A DNA stretch of 64,000 nt from positions 62,001 through 126,000 of the forward strand of contig CBDCDB010000004.1 of NCBI GenBank assembly GCA_965215315.1, written 5' to 3'. This document shows, one piece after another, positions 1 to 7,834 of this stretch. The notes beneath the pieces are model-generated. The model made no database searches and was not told where the DNA came from. It worked only from the letters and a program-made list of their open reading frames with translations. This stretch comes from Truepera sp965215315 (lineage in GTDB: Bacteria > Deinococcota > Deinococci > Deinococcales > Trueperaceae). The position numbers and the translations under genes are program-made. Within the stretch, counting starts at the first letter, position 1. Each line of letters begins with the position of its first letter.

Positions 1-51
1 CGCTCACGGTGGACTGGCTTAATCCAGATGGTAATGCGGAGGACCAAGTAC

Positions 52-1077
52 ATGACTGACCTCGTTTACGCCCGCGACACCTGGAAGGACTGGTCAGCAC
101 TGTCTGAGGGAGAACGCAAACTCAGAGCAGCGAAAGCGATCCAGGCCGAGAACCACGACGACCTCTGGCTGCTGACGTTGGCGTACTTGCAGTTCAAAGG
201 CAAGAAAGGCACGAGTATCAGTGAGCACACCCTCCGGGCATACCGAAGAGGCGTACTCGATTACCTTATATATAGTGGAGGGGCGGACATCTTAAGAGTC
301 TTACCCGACGAAGCGCAGACGTATGTGCGGCTACTCGAGCAAGGTACGGGAGAGGTCAAGCCCAAGTCGCCTGCGACGGTACAACTCCGAGCCGTCGCTG
401 CCAGACGTTTTTATCAGGCTTTGCAGTGGTGCAGCTTTGAACTCGAGAACCCCTTCCAAAAGGTGATGGTTCGGCCTGATCCGGTTCGGCCCGAGGAGAA
501 ACGTACCGAATACTCGCTGACGACCGTCAAAGACCTGATTCAGGCATGCGACACCTTTAACGATCCAGTCTCGAAGGTCGCTATTCTCTTGGCGGTCCTC
601 TCAGGACTTCGTATCGAAGAGATCGTGACACTAAAGTGGGCGAACGTCGATTTTCGGGAACGGCTGATCCGGGTTCACGGCAAAGGGAAAAAAGTCCGGC
701 TGGTGCCGCTCGCCACGGCGACCGGGAAAGCCATGAGCGACGTACCACACGCCGGAGATTACGTGCTGATGCGCTACCATGCAAAGACCTGGGCACCGTA
801 TCAAGCGGCCGGAATTAGAGCCAGGATCAAACGCCTGTGTCTCAAGGCATTTGGGATCAACCCGTTTGAGGGAACACCCAACGGCTATAAAGGCGTCCAT
901 GCTTTCCGTCATACCTTTGGCGTCGTGATGCAAGAGCAGGTCGGTGCCTTGGAGACCCAGGCACTTTTCGGTCATAACAGCCTCACCACAACGATGCGCT
1001 ACAGCAAAGTGACCTCGCGTAAAGCCTCCGAGCGGGCGAGAAAGGCGCAGGAGGCGTTGGGGGAAAGTGTGGGGTGA
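52..1077 (+). CDS. Tyrosine recombinase / phage-type integrase
   Basis: Site-specific recombinase of the tyrosine (XerC/D, lambda-integrase) family, which cuts and rejoins DNA through a tyrosine-phosphate intermediate. The C-terminal catalytic domain shows the first active-site Arg in LSGLRIEEIVTLKW, the second box HAFRHTFG (H..R), then a His in ALFGHNSLTTTMRYSKV, whose Tyr is the nucleophile. The N-terminal SAM-like core-binding domain covers roughly residues 25-140. I chose ATG 52 because GGAGG at 38-42 sits 9 nt upstream; in-frame ATGs at 28 and 34 lie before that site. It could resolve plasmid dimers or belong to an integrated element; no att site is visible. The family call is firm, the role is open. 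Confidence 0.9.
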   Translation: MTDLVYARDTWKDWSALSEGERKLRAAKAIQAENHDDLWLLTLAYLQFKGKKGTSISEHTLRAYRRGVLDYLIYSGGADILRVLPDEAQTYVRLLEQGTGEVKPKSPATVQLRAVAARRFYQALQWCSFELENPFQKVMVRPDPVRPEEKRTEYSLTTVKDLIQACDTFNDPVSKVAILLAVLSGLRIEEIVTLKWANVDFRERLIRVHGKGKKVRLVPLATATGKAMSDVPHAGDYVLMRYHAKTWAPYQAAGIRARIKRLCLKAFGINPFEGTPNGYKGVHAFRHTFGVVMQEQVGALETQALFGHNSLTTTMRYSKVTSRKASERARKAQEALGESVG

Positions 1078-1460
1078 GGGTAAGCGTAAAAGCATTAGCA
1101 TTAGTAACCTTTGGTGCTAGTTGAAGCAGTCATGAACAGGGCTCAGACTATGGGTGTTCAAGCTCATAGGGAGGCTGTTGAGGGTATCAGGAATTTTGTG
1201 TACCCAACTTGTCGAGCAGTCTAGCACCGAAGAGCTGGACAAACCAGTTAAGTGCCTTTTTCCAGTCCCGGATCGGCCTGGTCCATTTCTTTGACACTTG
1301 TATGATTGGGATTGGCTCGCTTGAGTGGATGCAAAGAGACTTGGCTGCGATGTCAACGAGACGTGTGTCCGGATGCCACCGACAAGACCTGCTTATCTGG
1401 GCTTGGTTCATCTCCTTGGACAAAGTTAGTAGGACCTAGACTTTGTTAAGGAGGAAGACG
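1078..1460. other. Gene-poor stretch, possible transposase scrap
   Basis: No convincing gene. The minus strand at about 1187-1423 reads as a 78-residue open frame ending WKKALNWFVQLFGARL, which resembles the C-terminus of some IS4-type transposases. That resemblance is impression only, and nothing complete surrounds it. Confidence 0.3.
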
Positions 1461-1769
1461 ATGGCAGAAGGTAAGGGCAAAAGGGTTGTTCGGCAGTACC
1501 CGGTAGAGTTTAAGATCGATGCGGTTGAACTGGTAAAGAAAGGCTACGGGATCGTCGAAGCGGCGCGGAGCTTGGGCATTGCCGAGTCGAATATTCATAA
1601 GTGGCGGCGGCAGTACCGCGAGGGGCGGCTTGTAGTAGGTCACAGACGAGCGCAGCCGAGCACTGACGAAGCCGAGTTGCGACGTTTACAGGCGGAGGTG
1701 AAGCGTCTGGAAACGGAGCTAGCGATCGTAAAAAAGGCCGCGGTGTACTTTGCGAAACACGCGACTTAA
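1461..1769 (+). CDS. IS3-family transposase OrfA
   Basis: Helix-turn-helix DNA-binding subunit of an IS3-family transposase (HTH_Tnp_1). Residues about 14-55 form the HTH, with EAARSLGIAESNIHKWRR in the recognition region. A leucine-rich coiled coil follows and ends in KKAAVYFAKHAT, typical of the IS3 group. ATG 1461 is preceded by AAGGAGGAAG. AAAAAAG at 1730-1736 is the classic IS3 slippery heptamer for a -1 frameshift into OrfB. The element cannot be active alone because OrfB is truncated downstream. Confidence 0.85.
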   Translation: MAEGKGKRVVRQYPVEFKIDAVELVKKGYGIVEAARSLGIAESNIHKWRRQYREGRLVVGHRRAQPSTDEAELRRLQAEVKRLETELAIVKKAAVYFAKHAT

Positions 1770-2029
1770 AGTGTGCCTTCATCGAAGCGCACCAGGGCGA
1801 ATTCTCCGTCTCGGCGTTGTGCGAGGTCTTGGGCGTGGCTAGGAGCAGTTACTACCACTGGCGCGAGCGTCAGCAGCGGGAGCCGAGCAAACGCGAGCAG
1901 AAGAATGCCGAGCTATTGGAGAAGATAAAAGCGGTGTTCGAGAAAAACAAGAGGCGTTACGGTAGCCCTCGAATCCATGCCGAACTTAGGCAGCAAAAAG
2001 AGAATCAGGAGGTGAGCCTAGCCGCGTAA
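1769..2029 (+). pseudogene. IS3-family OrfB, truncated N-terminal fragment
   Basis: This -1 frame relative to OrfA reads ALCEVLGVARSSYYHWRERQ and then RRYGSPRIHAELR, the HTH_21 segment at the start of IS3 OrfB. Homology stops near 2000. The integrase core with its DDE residues is missing; shortly afterwards the inverted copy of the GH16 gene begins (2069). The fragment is therefore the left remnant of an IS3 element cut off by rearrangement. Confidence 0.8.
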
Positions 2030-2068
2030 CGGTATACTTCGGCTGTCCAAGGTTCTAAACCAAGCCCA

Positions 2069-2770
2069 GCCAAAACCCTTCACCTTCTGGTAGCTTGGCT
2101 CTCATTTCCATATAACCATACTGAAAAGCGAACTTGCCATCGCTGGAGAGTAACCCTGAGGTGTAGTCAAACGCGCCTTCATCTTCCTTAGCGACAATGC
2201 TTAAAATACTATCGCCCGCATCAGAAGAATCGTCATAGAATTTATAGGCGTCATACTCTCGACCTTGAATGATCTCTTCATCGCCAACATAGGTCTGCAG
2301 CTCTCCATTTGCTTTATTAACGCGTCCTTGACCCGCTAAATCATCTTCCTCAGTGCCATTTCCCCACTTATATACAGTGTCCCAGGTATCGCTATCAATC
2401 ATATTTTGATCGAATTCATCGTTGAATATTTTTTCCAGTTGCCGTTCTGTATTACCTCGTCAGGAAGAGTGTATTCGCCCTCATCAGGTGGGGTAGCTGG
2501 TTCTTCTGGATCTGTTGGTTCCTCAGGATCAGTAGGATCTTCCGAGTCTACAGGCTCTCTTGGCTCAGGGACGCCTGAAGTAGCAGGCGTAGCTTGCCAT
2601 GTACCACTGCCCTGTGAACCATCAACAAGCGCCAAGAAGGAACCTTCTACACTGTCGTCTTCAGCGACAATACCTCTACCTCTGATAAAGGTATTTGCCT
2701 CAGCGTTTGAGAAAAATACATAGAGAAGATCGCCTAGAATAAGGTCACTCGCGTCTAAGCTCGAGCTGTC
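2069..2770 (-). pseudogene. Inverted partial copy of the GH16 lipoprotein gene
   Basis: The reverse complement of this 702-bp block matches 10749-11450 almost base for base (position x here pairs with 13519 minus x). The only difference I noticed is one Glu/Lys codon near 2091. It carries the end of the shared lipoprotein module, the Pro/Glu linker and the start of the GH16 catalytic domain, and has the same broken reading frame at the A-tract as the other copy. Both ends are abrupt: 2069 adjoins IS3 remnant sequence, 2770 adjoins the truncated tnpB. It has no start codon or signal peptide. Confidence 0.9.
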
Positions 2771-3632
2771 TGACAAGTTCAGACCATTCGGCGTCGCTGA
2801 TCGCTTTCGACAACGAGCGGTTTTTCAGCTTGTTCTTGACGCGCAAGGTTTCGGTACAGATGACGCCGTAACGCCGCACGAGTCCGGTGGTGAATTTGTG
2901 CAGAAAGTCCCGGCGAGCGTCAGCAATACGGGCATGAATACGCGCAACCTTAACCCGCTGCTTGTGTCAGTTCGACGAACCTTTAACCTTGCGAGACAGT
3001 TCACGTTGCACTTTAGCCAGTTTGTCTTGCAGCCTGGAGAAGAACTGGGGATTTCCGAACTTGTCACCGTCAGACGTTATCAGCAAGTGTGTCAAGCCAA
3101 GGTCGAGTCCTACCGTGTTGGTTTTTTGCGGCAACGGCTCAAGGTAGCGTTCACACTGAAAAGAAACGAAGTAGCGACCGGCGGCGTCTTTAGACACCGT
3201 GAGAGAGATGACCTTGCCCGGCAACGGGCGCGACCAGCGGATGTTGAGCGGTGTATCCAGCTTGGCAAGTTTGACGGTGGGGTGCTGACTATCATCACCC
3301 AGAGCATAGGCGTTGGGCATGTACCGGGCGCTCTGGCTGTTCGTCTTCTTCTTGAACGTCGGAAACTTACCGACGCCCTTGAAAAATCCGCTGGTCACCT
3401 TTTCAAGATGTCTAAGCGCCTGTTACAACAGGATACTCGAGACTTCACTCAGCCACTCGGTTTTATCGTCCCGCTCCCAACTTGTTAGCGCCTTGCTCGT
3501 CGCAGCAAAGCCGACAGACTCACCGCTTCGGTAGGCGTCTATCCGCATGGTGAGAGCGCGGTTGTAGACGTACCGGCAACACCCAAACTGTTTAGCAAGC
3601 ATCTTGACTTGCTCCGCTATAATTTTTCTCAC
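2771..3632 (-). pseudogene. tnpB: TnpB-like protein of IS200/IS605 type, decayed
   Basis: Minus-strand fragments in three frames together read as a TnpB, the RuvC-like RNA-guided nuclease of IS200/IS605 elements. The N-terminal piece (3423-3632) has CCRYVYNRAL. The middle piece (2967-3398) has the beta-barrel region and GLDLGLTHLLITSDG with the first RuvC Asp. The last piece contains KAISDAEWSELVRQ and then stops at the junction with the inverted GH16 fragment. The zinc-ribbon C-terminus is absent. The 5' end is fused at about 3618 to the leader repeat of the next gene, so its own start is also lost. At least two frameshifts make it inactive. Confidence 0.8.
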
Positions 3633-3752
3633 CTCGTCTTAATTAAGAATGTGGTGATAAAGTTAAAGATTTGATGAAGTCTGTAAAGGTCTTCACATCT
3701 TGGACTTGGGACTGCGTTGAGCTTTGACTTTACAGTTCTGCAGAATCAAGGG
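3618..3752 (+). repeat. Leader repeat, copy 1, upstream of fasciclin lipoprotein
   Basis: A roughly 135-bp block that recurs with a few base changes at 7691-7825, offset 4073, in both cases directly upstream of a related lipoprotein gene. It starts at TATAATTTTTCTCACC and ends just before the ribosome-binding site. Its position suggests a shared promoter or regulatory leader; TTGAGC with an 18-nt spacer to CAGAAT (TAGAAT in copy 2) is a possible sigma-70 promoter. Confidence 0.75.
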
Positions 3753-3760
3753 AGCGTGTC

Positions 3761-5800
3761 ATGAAACGTTGGTTACTTGTTTTAATTGCGTTACTGCTAG
3801 CAAGCTGCGGCTCGGTCGAGCCCCCCGGCCCTGCTCAGGCGCTGGGGGCAGACCTCTCTTACGAAGAGGCCGAGCAGCTGCTCGCGCAATCAACCACTGA
3901 ACTGGCGATCACAGCCGCGCAGACTTACAGCTTTCAGGCAACAGTCAAGCGAGGCGAGCTCAAAAACACCAAACTCAGAGGCGAGCTGATCGTTCACACT
4001 TCAGAGCAGGGCGATAGCGGGCTTTGGCCTGCCTTTACCGCCCTCAGAGGCGCATTAAAGCTTACGGACGGCACCCGGCTCGAGGCGTCAGGGGTCATCT
4101 TCAAATCGAAGATCTACCTCTTTTTAGCCTCTGATACGCGCGGCGAAGATGCGCTCTTTATTAGGGGCAAAGGTGGCGTAGCGGAAAACGGCAACGCGAG
4201 GGGACGCTTTGTCCTTTACGAAGCCGCCGGGAGCGTCAACTATGGTGCCTGGAAGATCAAGCCCAAACGCAGCCCCGCGCTGCCCGTCCCGAACGAAAGG
4301 ACGATCCTGGAGATCGCCGCCGGTGATGCCCGTCTCAGCACGCTGGTCAGCGCCGCCGAACAGGCGGGTCTGGCTGAAACCTTGGGAAGTCCTGCCGAGG
4401 GCGGCTTGACGGTCTTTGCGCCGACCAACAAGGCGTTCGCTGCGCTGGAAGCGCTACCCGAAGGTGACGCCCTGGTCAACGTCCTGACCTATCACGTGGT
4501 CGCAGGAACCGTCGCGGCAGAAGAGCTGGTTAAACAAGAAACCATCAAAGCTCTTTCCGGCGCAGACATCAGTGTCGAGGTCGTCGGTAGCGACGTTTTA
4601 CTTAATAAAACAGTCAAGGTCGTTCAGACCGACATTGTGGCCTCAAACGGTATCGTTCACATCATTGACGCGGTGCTCGTTCCGCCTGCACCCGAGCCGA
4701 CTGAGCCGACTGAGCCTGAGCCTACACCGGACCCAGACCCAACACCGGAGCCTACACCTGAGCCAGAACCTACGCCTGAACCTACCCCACAGGTTCCCTA
4801 CACGGTTTACTGGGACGGTGGTAATGACGGATTACCAACCCGAACTCCGGCGCTCCTAAAAAATCTGGAATATATCGAGTCTCTACCGTTTGACGGTGTG
4901 GTTATCGACATTCCTGCAGGCTGGCTCGTGATGGAGCCAGGTATTACGCTGAACTACTCAGACGAGTTCGATAACTGGGTAAAGCCGTTGCAGGGCAAGT
5001 TTACAACCCTACGCTATAACTTTCTCCGCGCTCAAGTAAAGGATCCTGGTGACCTCTTTGACGACGCAGCTTGGGGGCAAACACTGGAGAACTGGCGTGT
5101 GGTGGCGAAGCTGGCGAAAGCCGCGGGTGCAAGAGGCATCTTCTTAGACAACGAAGAGTATTTTGACCCTTGGTTCAATTTTCCTGAGGACTACGCTCAG
5201 CCGTCTCGTAGCCGTGCTGACTACGTTTCTCAAGCAAGACTGCGCGGGCGGCAGGTAATGCAAACCATCCTGCAGGAGTTTCCTGACGTTAACTTGGTCA
5301 CGGCGCATGGACCCTACCTCTCGCAACCCGACACGCCCGAGTTCTTAAAACGTAGCCAAGTCGCAGGCGCGGACGAGTACGAGCTGCTTGGTCCCTTCAT
5401 TGTGGGGATGCTCGAAGCTGACACAGAAGACTCGACGGTGACCGACGGCGGCGAGGTTTACCAGTACCGAACTGCAAGTGACTTCACAATGTCTTACGAG
5501 TACCGTAAATACACCATCGCTTCAGAGGCAGTAAACAGCTCGTTTATTCCAGAAAGTCTGCGCCCAGTTTGGGACGAGCGGCTAGACATTAGCTTTGGTG
5601 TTTACAACCGGAGTTGGCCAGACCCGCAAAAGGACGAGATGACGCCAGCCATTATGAGGAGCACGCTCACAAACGCTTTACGCACTGCTGATGAGTTCGT
5701 CTGGGTCTATGTTGAGGCTGACGATTGGCTAACGCCCGGGGGCATGTCTCAGCAGTGGCAGGAGGCCATTCGCGGCGCTCAGGAAGATGCTCGGAAATGA
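3761..5800 (+). CDS. Lipoprotein: shared N-module, fasciclin domain, TIM-barrel-like domain
   Basis: Predicted surface lipoprotein of 679 residues. The signal peptide MKRWLLVLIALLLASCGS carries lipobox LASC. Residues about 28-168 are a module also found in the proteins starting at 7835 and 10455 (LSYEEAEQL, then a beta-rich stretch ending RGKGGVAENG and YGAWKIKP). Residues 180-308 are a fasciclin (FAS1) domain: LTVFAPTNKAFAAL, LTYHVV and SNGIVHIIDAVLVPP. A Pro/Thr/Glu repeat linker (310-345) leads to a C-terminal domain with FDGVVIDIPAGW and GARGIFLDNEEYFDPW. Acidic residues on predicted beta-strand ends suggest a glycoside-hydrolase-like TIM barrel, but I cannot name the family. Likely role: cell-envelope adhesion or polysaccharide binding. 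Confidence 0.85.
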   Translation: MKRWLLVLIALLLASCGSVEPPGPAQALGADLSYEEAEQLLAQSTTELAITAAQTYSFQATVKRGELKNTKLRGELIVHTSEQGDSGLWPAFTALRGALKLTDGTRLEASGVIFKSKIYLFLASDTRGEDALFIRGKGGVAENGNARGRFVLYEAAGSVNYGAWKIKPKRSPALPVPNERTILEIAAGDARLSTLVSAAEQAGLAETLGSPAEGGLTVFAPTNKAFAALEALPEGDALVNVLTYHVVAGTVAAEELVKQETIKALSGADISVEVVGSDVLLNKTVKVVQTDIVASNGIVHIIDAVLVPPAPEPTEPTEPEPTPDPDPTPEPTPEPEPTPEPTPQVPYTVYWDGGNDGLPTRTPALLKNLEYIESLPFDGVVIDIPAGWLVMEPGITLNYSDEFDNWVKPLQGKFTTLRYNFLRAQVKDPGDLFDDAAWGQTLENWRVVAKLAKAAGARGIFLDNEEYFDPWFNFPEDYAQPSRSRADYVSQARLRGRQVMQTILQEFPDVNLVTAHGPYLSQPDTPEFLKRSQVAGADEYELLGPFIVGMLEADTEDSTVTDGGEVYQYRTASDFTMSYEYRKYTIASEAVNSSFIPESLRPVWDERLDISFGVYNRSWPDPQKDEMTPAIMRSTLTNALRTADEFVWVYVEADDWLTPGGMSQQWQEAIRGAQEDARK

Positions 5801-6182
5801 CGTGCGGGCGCGAGAATTGGTCTTTTTGTAGAAGTCTTGTAAAGTGGAAACGCCCATAGCCTCATCCTCGCTCACTGCTCGTTCCCTTAGGATACAGACG
5901 AGAACATGAGCATCCACGCCACTGCACCGTCATGTCCCGAATGGGCCGATGCAGTGGCGCACCGTGGGACGTCTTGCAGCGCCCGTTGAGATGAGAACCA
6001 ATAACAGACTTCACATCTACAATTTCGCAAAGCTGATCAGGAAGCTCATGTGTAAGCCATTTTTTAGGGGGTTAGGTAAATGCTTAGAAAGGCGTATGAA
6101 CTCCACGAACGAAGGTAGGTTAGCGAAGTAAGCGCTACACCTCGAGGAGAAACATCATTTGTTCAAGGGAGAGGAATACACC
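5801..6182. other. Intergenic, one hairpin
   Basis: No gene that I trust. CGCCACTGCA at 5917-5926 pairs with TGCAGTGGCG at 5950-5959 across a 23-nt loop; there is no T-tract, so a terminator role is unproven. The end of the region carries the ribosome-binding site for the next gene (GGGAGAGG before ATG 6183). Confidence 0.5.
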
Positions 6183-7439
6183 ATGCACCGACATAAAGTT
6201 TTATCAGCCCTGATTTTAAGCTTAGGCGTGCTGCTAAGTGCCTGTAGTAGTCAGGATACTTTAGCTGAGGCGTTAGACACCTTACCAGAAGGCTTTTATG
6301 TCCCAGATAGAACCGGCGTAGGTACGCAGGCCGTACCCGAGGACGCTCTGGCCTGCCTATATGAGGGTATAAACTTTGGGGGCGCTGTCATATGTCTAAG
6401 AGGTGATGGTGAACCAGGCGACCTCGCTGTTCTTAGTCTTCCAGGAGAGTGGGACAACTTTGTTTCTTCGGTTGAGTTAAGACCGGGCGTAAGCGCCGTA
6501 CTGTTTGACGAGAAGCGCTTGAAAGGTCAATCCCTCGAGCTGAGTGCTAGCACCCCTTGGGTCGGTGGCGAGTTTAACGACAAACTCTCATCGCTCAGCC
6601 TGTTTGTTCCTGAAGCTACCCCTGATCAAGGCGGCTTTGACATCCAACTGCGGTTTAATGGCGATATTTCAGACAGTGAAAAAGCTGTCTTCGAAGCTGC
6701 TGCCCGGAAGTGGTCTAGCGTCATCACCCAGAGCCAGGGTCCTGCAACAGCGGTAGACATTCCTGCGGGCCTCTGTGAAGAAACTCTACCCGCATTCGAG
6801 GGCACTATTACAAATCTTTTGATAGATGTGCAAATAAAAGAGATTGATGGCCCGGGTAGAATTGCTGGTCAGGCTCGCCCATGCCTAACCAGCTCTGTCA
6901 GCGATCTTCCGGTCTATGGCGACATGAAGATAGATGTGGCAGACTTTGATGTCGAGAGCTCGACTATTGCGGAGATTGTCCTGCAACAAATGGGCCGCAT
7001 CTTGGGCCTCATCGGTTTAACCTCGAACTCTGGCGAGCCACTTACGAGCGGTGCCTGCGGTGCTGACCTACGGTTTAGTGGTGCTAACGCCGTGCGCGAA
7101 TGGCAGGCGCTAGGAGGTCAGGGCAACGTACCCTTAGAAGATTCTGAAAGAAGCTGTAGTAACCGCTGGAGCGAGGACGTTCTTGACAACGAACTTATGA
7201 CTAGCGAGGCAGAGTTGCCAGATAATCCCGCCTCATTAAGCCGCATAACCGTTGGAGCGCTGCAGGACATAGGTTACACCGGCGTCAATTATGACAGCGC
7301 CGACCCTTATGAACTGCCTACCGGCGGCATCAGCACCCAGAGTGCCGAGCCAAGGAGGTTTGAGTTCGAGCATTCCGAGCCTCTCGGACCTATTGGTTTT
7401 ATTGAGGATTACGCTATTGAGGATTACGCTACGGAATAA
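6183..7439 (+). CDS. Lipoprotein: beta/gamma-crystallin domain plus inactive leishmanolysin-like domain
   Basis: Exported lipoprotein of 418 residues; signal peptide with lipobox LSAC, and ATG 6183 has GGGAGAGG upstream. Residues about 45-140 look like a beta/gamma-crystallin fold (CLYEGINFGGAVICL, WDNFVSSVELRPG, LSSLSLFVP). From about 150 the protein follows leishmanolysin-like metalloproteases (FDIQLRFNGDISDSEKAVFE, then the C-terminal LMTSEAELPDNPASLSRITV and GALQDIGY). Where the zinc motif HExxH should be, it reads VLQQMGRILGLI: His, Glu and His are replaced by Gln, Gln and Arg. The domain is thus probably a binding or structural remnant rather than a peptidase. It lies between two fasciclin lipoproteins. 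Confidence 0.75.
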   Translation: MHRHKVLSALILSLGVLLSACSSQDTLAEALDTLPEGFYVPDRTGVGTQAVPEDALACLYEGINFGGAVICLRGDGEPGDLAVLSLPGEWDNFVSSVELRPGVSAVLFDEKRLKGQSLELSASTPWVGGEFNDKLSSLSLFVPEATPDQGGFDIQLRFNGDISDSEKAVFEAAARKWSSVITQSQGPATAVDIPAGLCEETLPAFEGTITNLLIDVQIKEIDGPGRIAGQARPCLTSSVSDLPVYGDMKIDVADFDVESSTIAEIVLQQMGRILGLIGLTSNSGEPLTSGACGADLRFSGANAVREWQALGGQGNVPLEDSERSCSNRWSEDVLDNELMTSEAELPDNPASLSRITVGALQDIGYTGVNYDSADPYELPTGGISTQSAEPRRFEFEHSEPLGPIGFIEDYAIEDYATE

Positions 7440-7462
7440 ACCGAACGTTTAAAAGATAGTCA

Positions 7463-7498
7463 TTTAAGATGCTGCCCTTAAAAAGGCGGCGTCTTAAA
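7463..7498 (+). terminator. Hairpin, possible terminator
   Basis: TTTAAGATGCTGCC (7463-7476) pairs with GGCGGCGTCTTAAA (7485-7498), allowing two G-T pairs, around an 8-nt loop. It lies 24 nt after the stop at 7439. There is no T-run behind it, so termination is inferred from position and stem strength. Confidence 0.45.
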
Positions 7499-7690
7499 CG
7501 GCCACAAGTTACGCACTTTGTCTGGCTGATGCAACCCACCTTACTAGAAGGGCAGTTGAGGGTGGTCTTGAGCAGCGCACGGGTCTTTGGCCCATCTATT
7601 CTATTATGTAGACGCAAGCCAGAGGTTTCTAGAAAGAGTCTTAAGCTCTCCTACACCTGGTTTGCCTAAATATTCGCCGCCAGTTCTGCT

Positions 7691-7825
7691 TATAATTTTT
7701 CTCACCTCGTCTCAATTAAGAATGCGGTGATAAAGTTAAAGATTTGATGAAGCCTGTAAAGGTCTTCACATCTTGGACTTGGGACTGCGTTGAGCTTTGA
7801 CTTTATAGTTGCGTAGAATCAAAGG
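7691..7825 (+). repeat. Leader repeat, copy 2, upstream of fasciclin/DUF1996 lipoprotein
   Basis: Second copy of the block at 3618-3752. It contains a perfect TATAAT at 7691-7696. The sequence upstream of 7691 is unrelated to that upstream of copy 1, where the block is fused to tnpB; copy 2 is therefore the better guide to the ancestral context. Confidence 0.75.
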
Positions 7826-7834
7826 AGAACTCCT

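Noticed and set aside
2967..3398. Active TnpB guide-RNA nuclease with its omega RNA
   Set aside because: The gene has frameshifts, lacks both ends and has lost its zinc ribbon; no element ends are found.
5949..6131. 60-codon frame before the crystallin lipoprotein
   Set aside because: It starts inside a hairpin, lacks a ribosome site and shows no coding bias.
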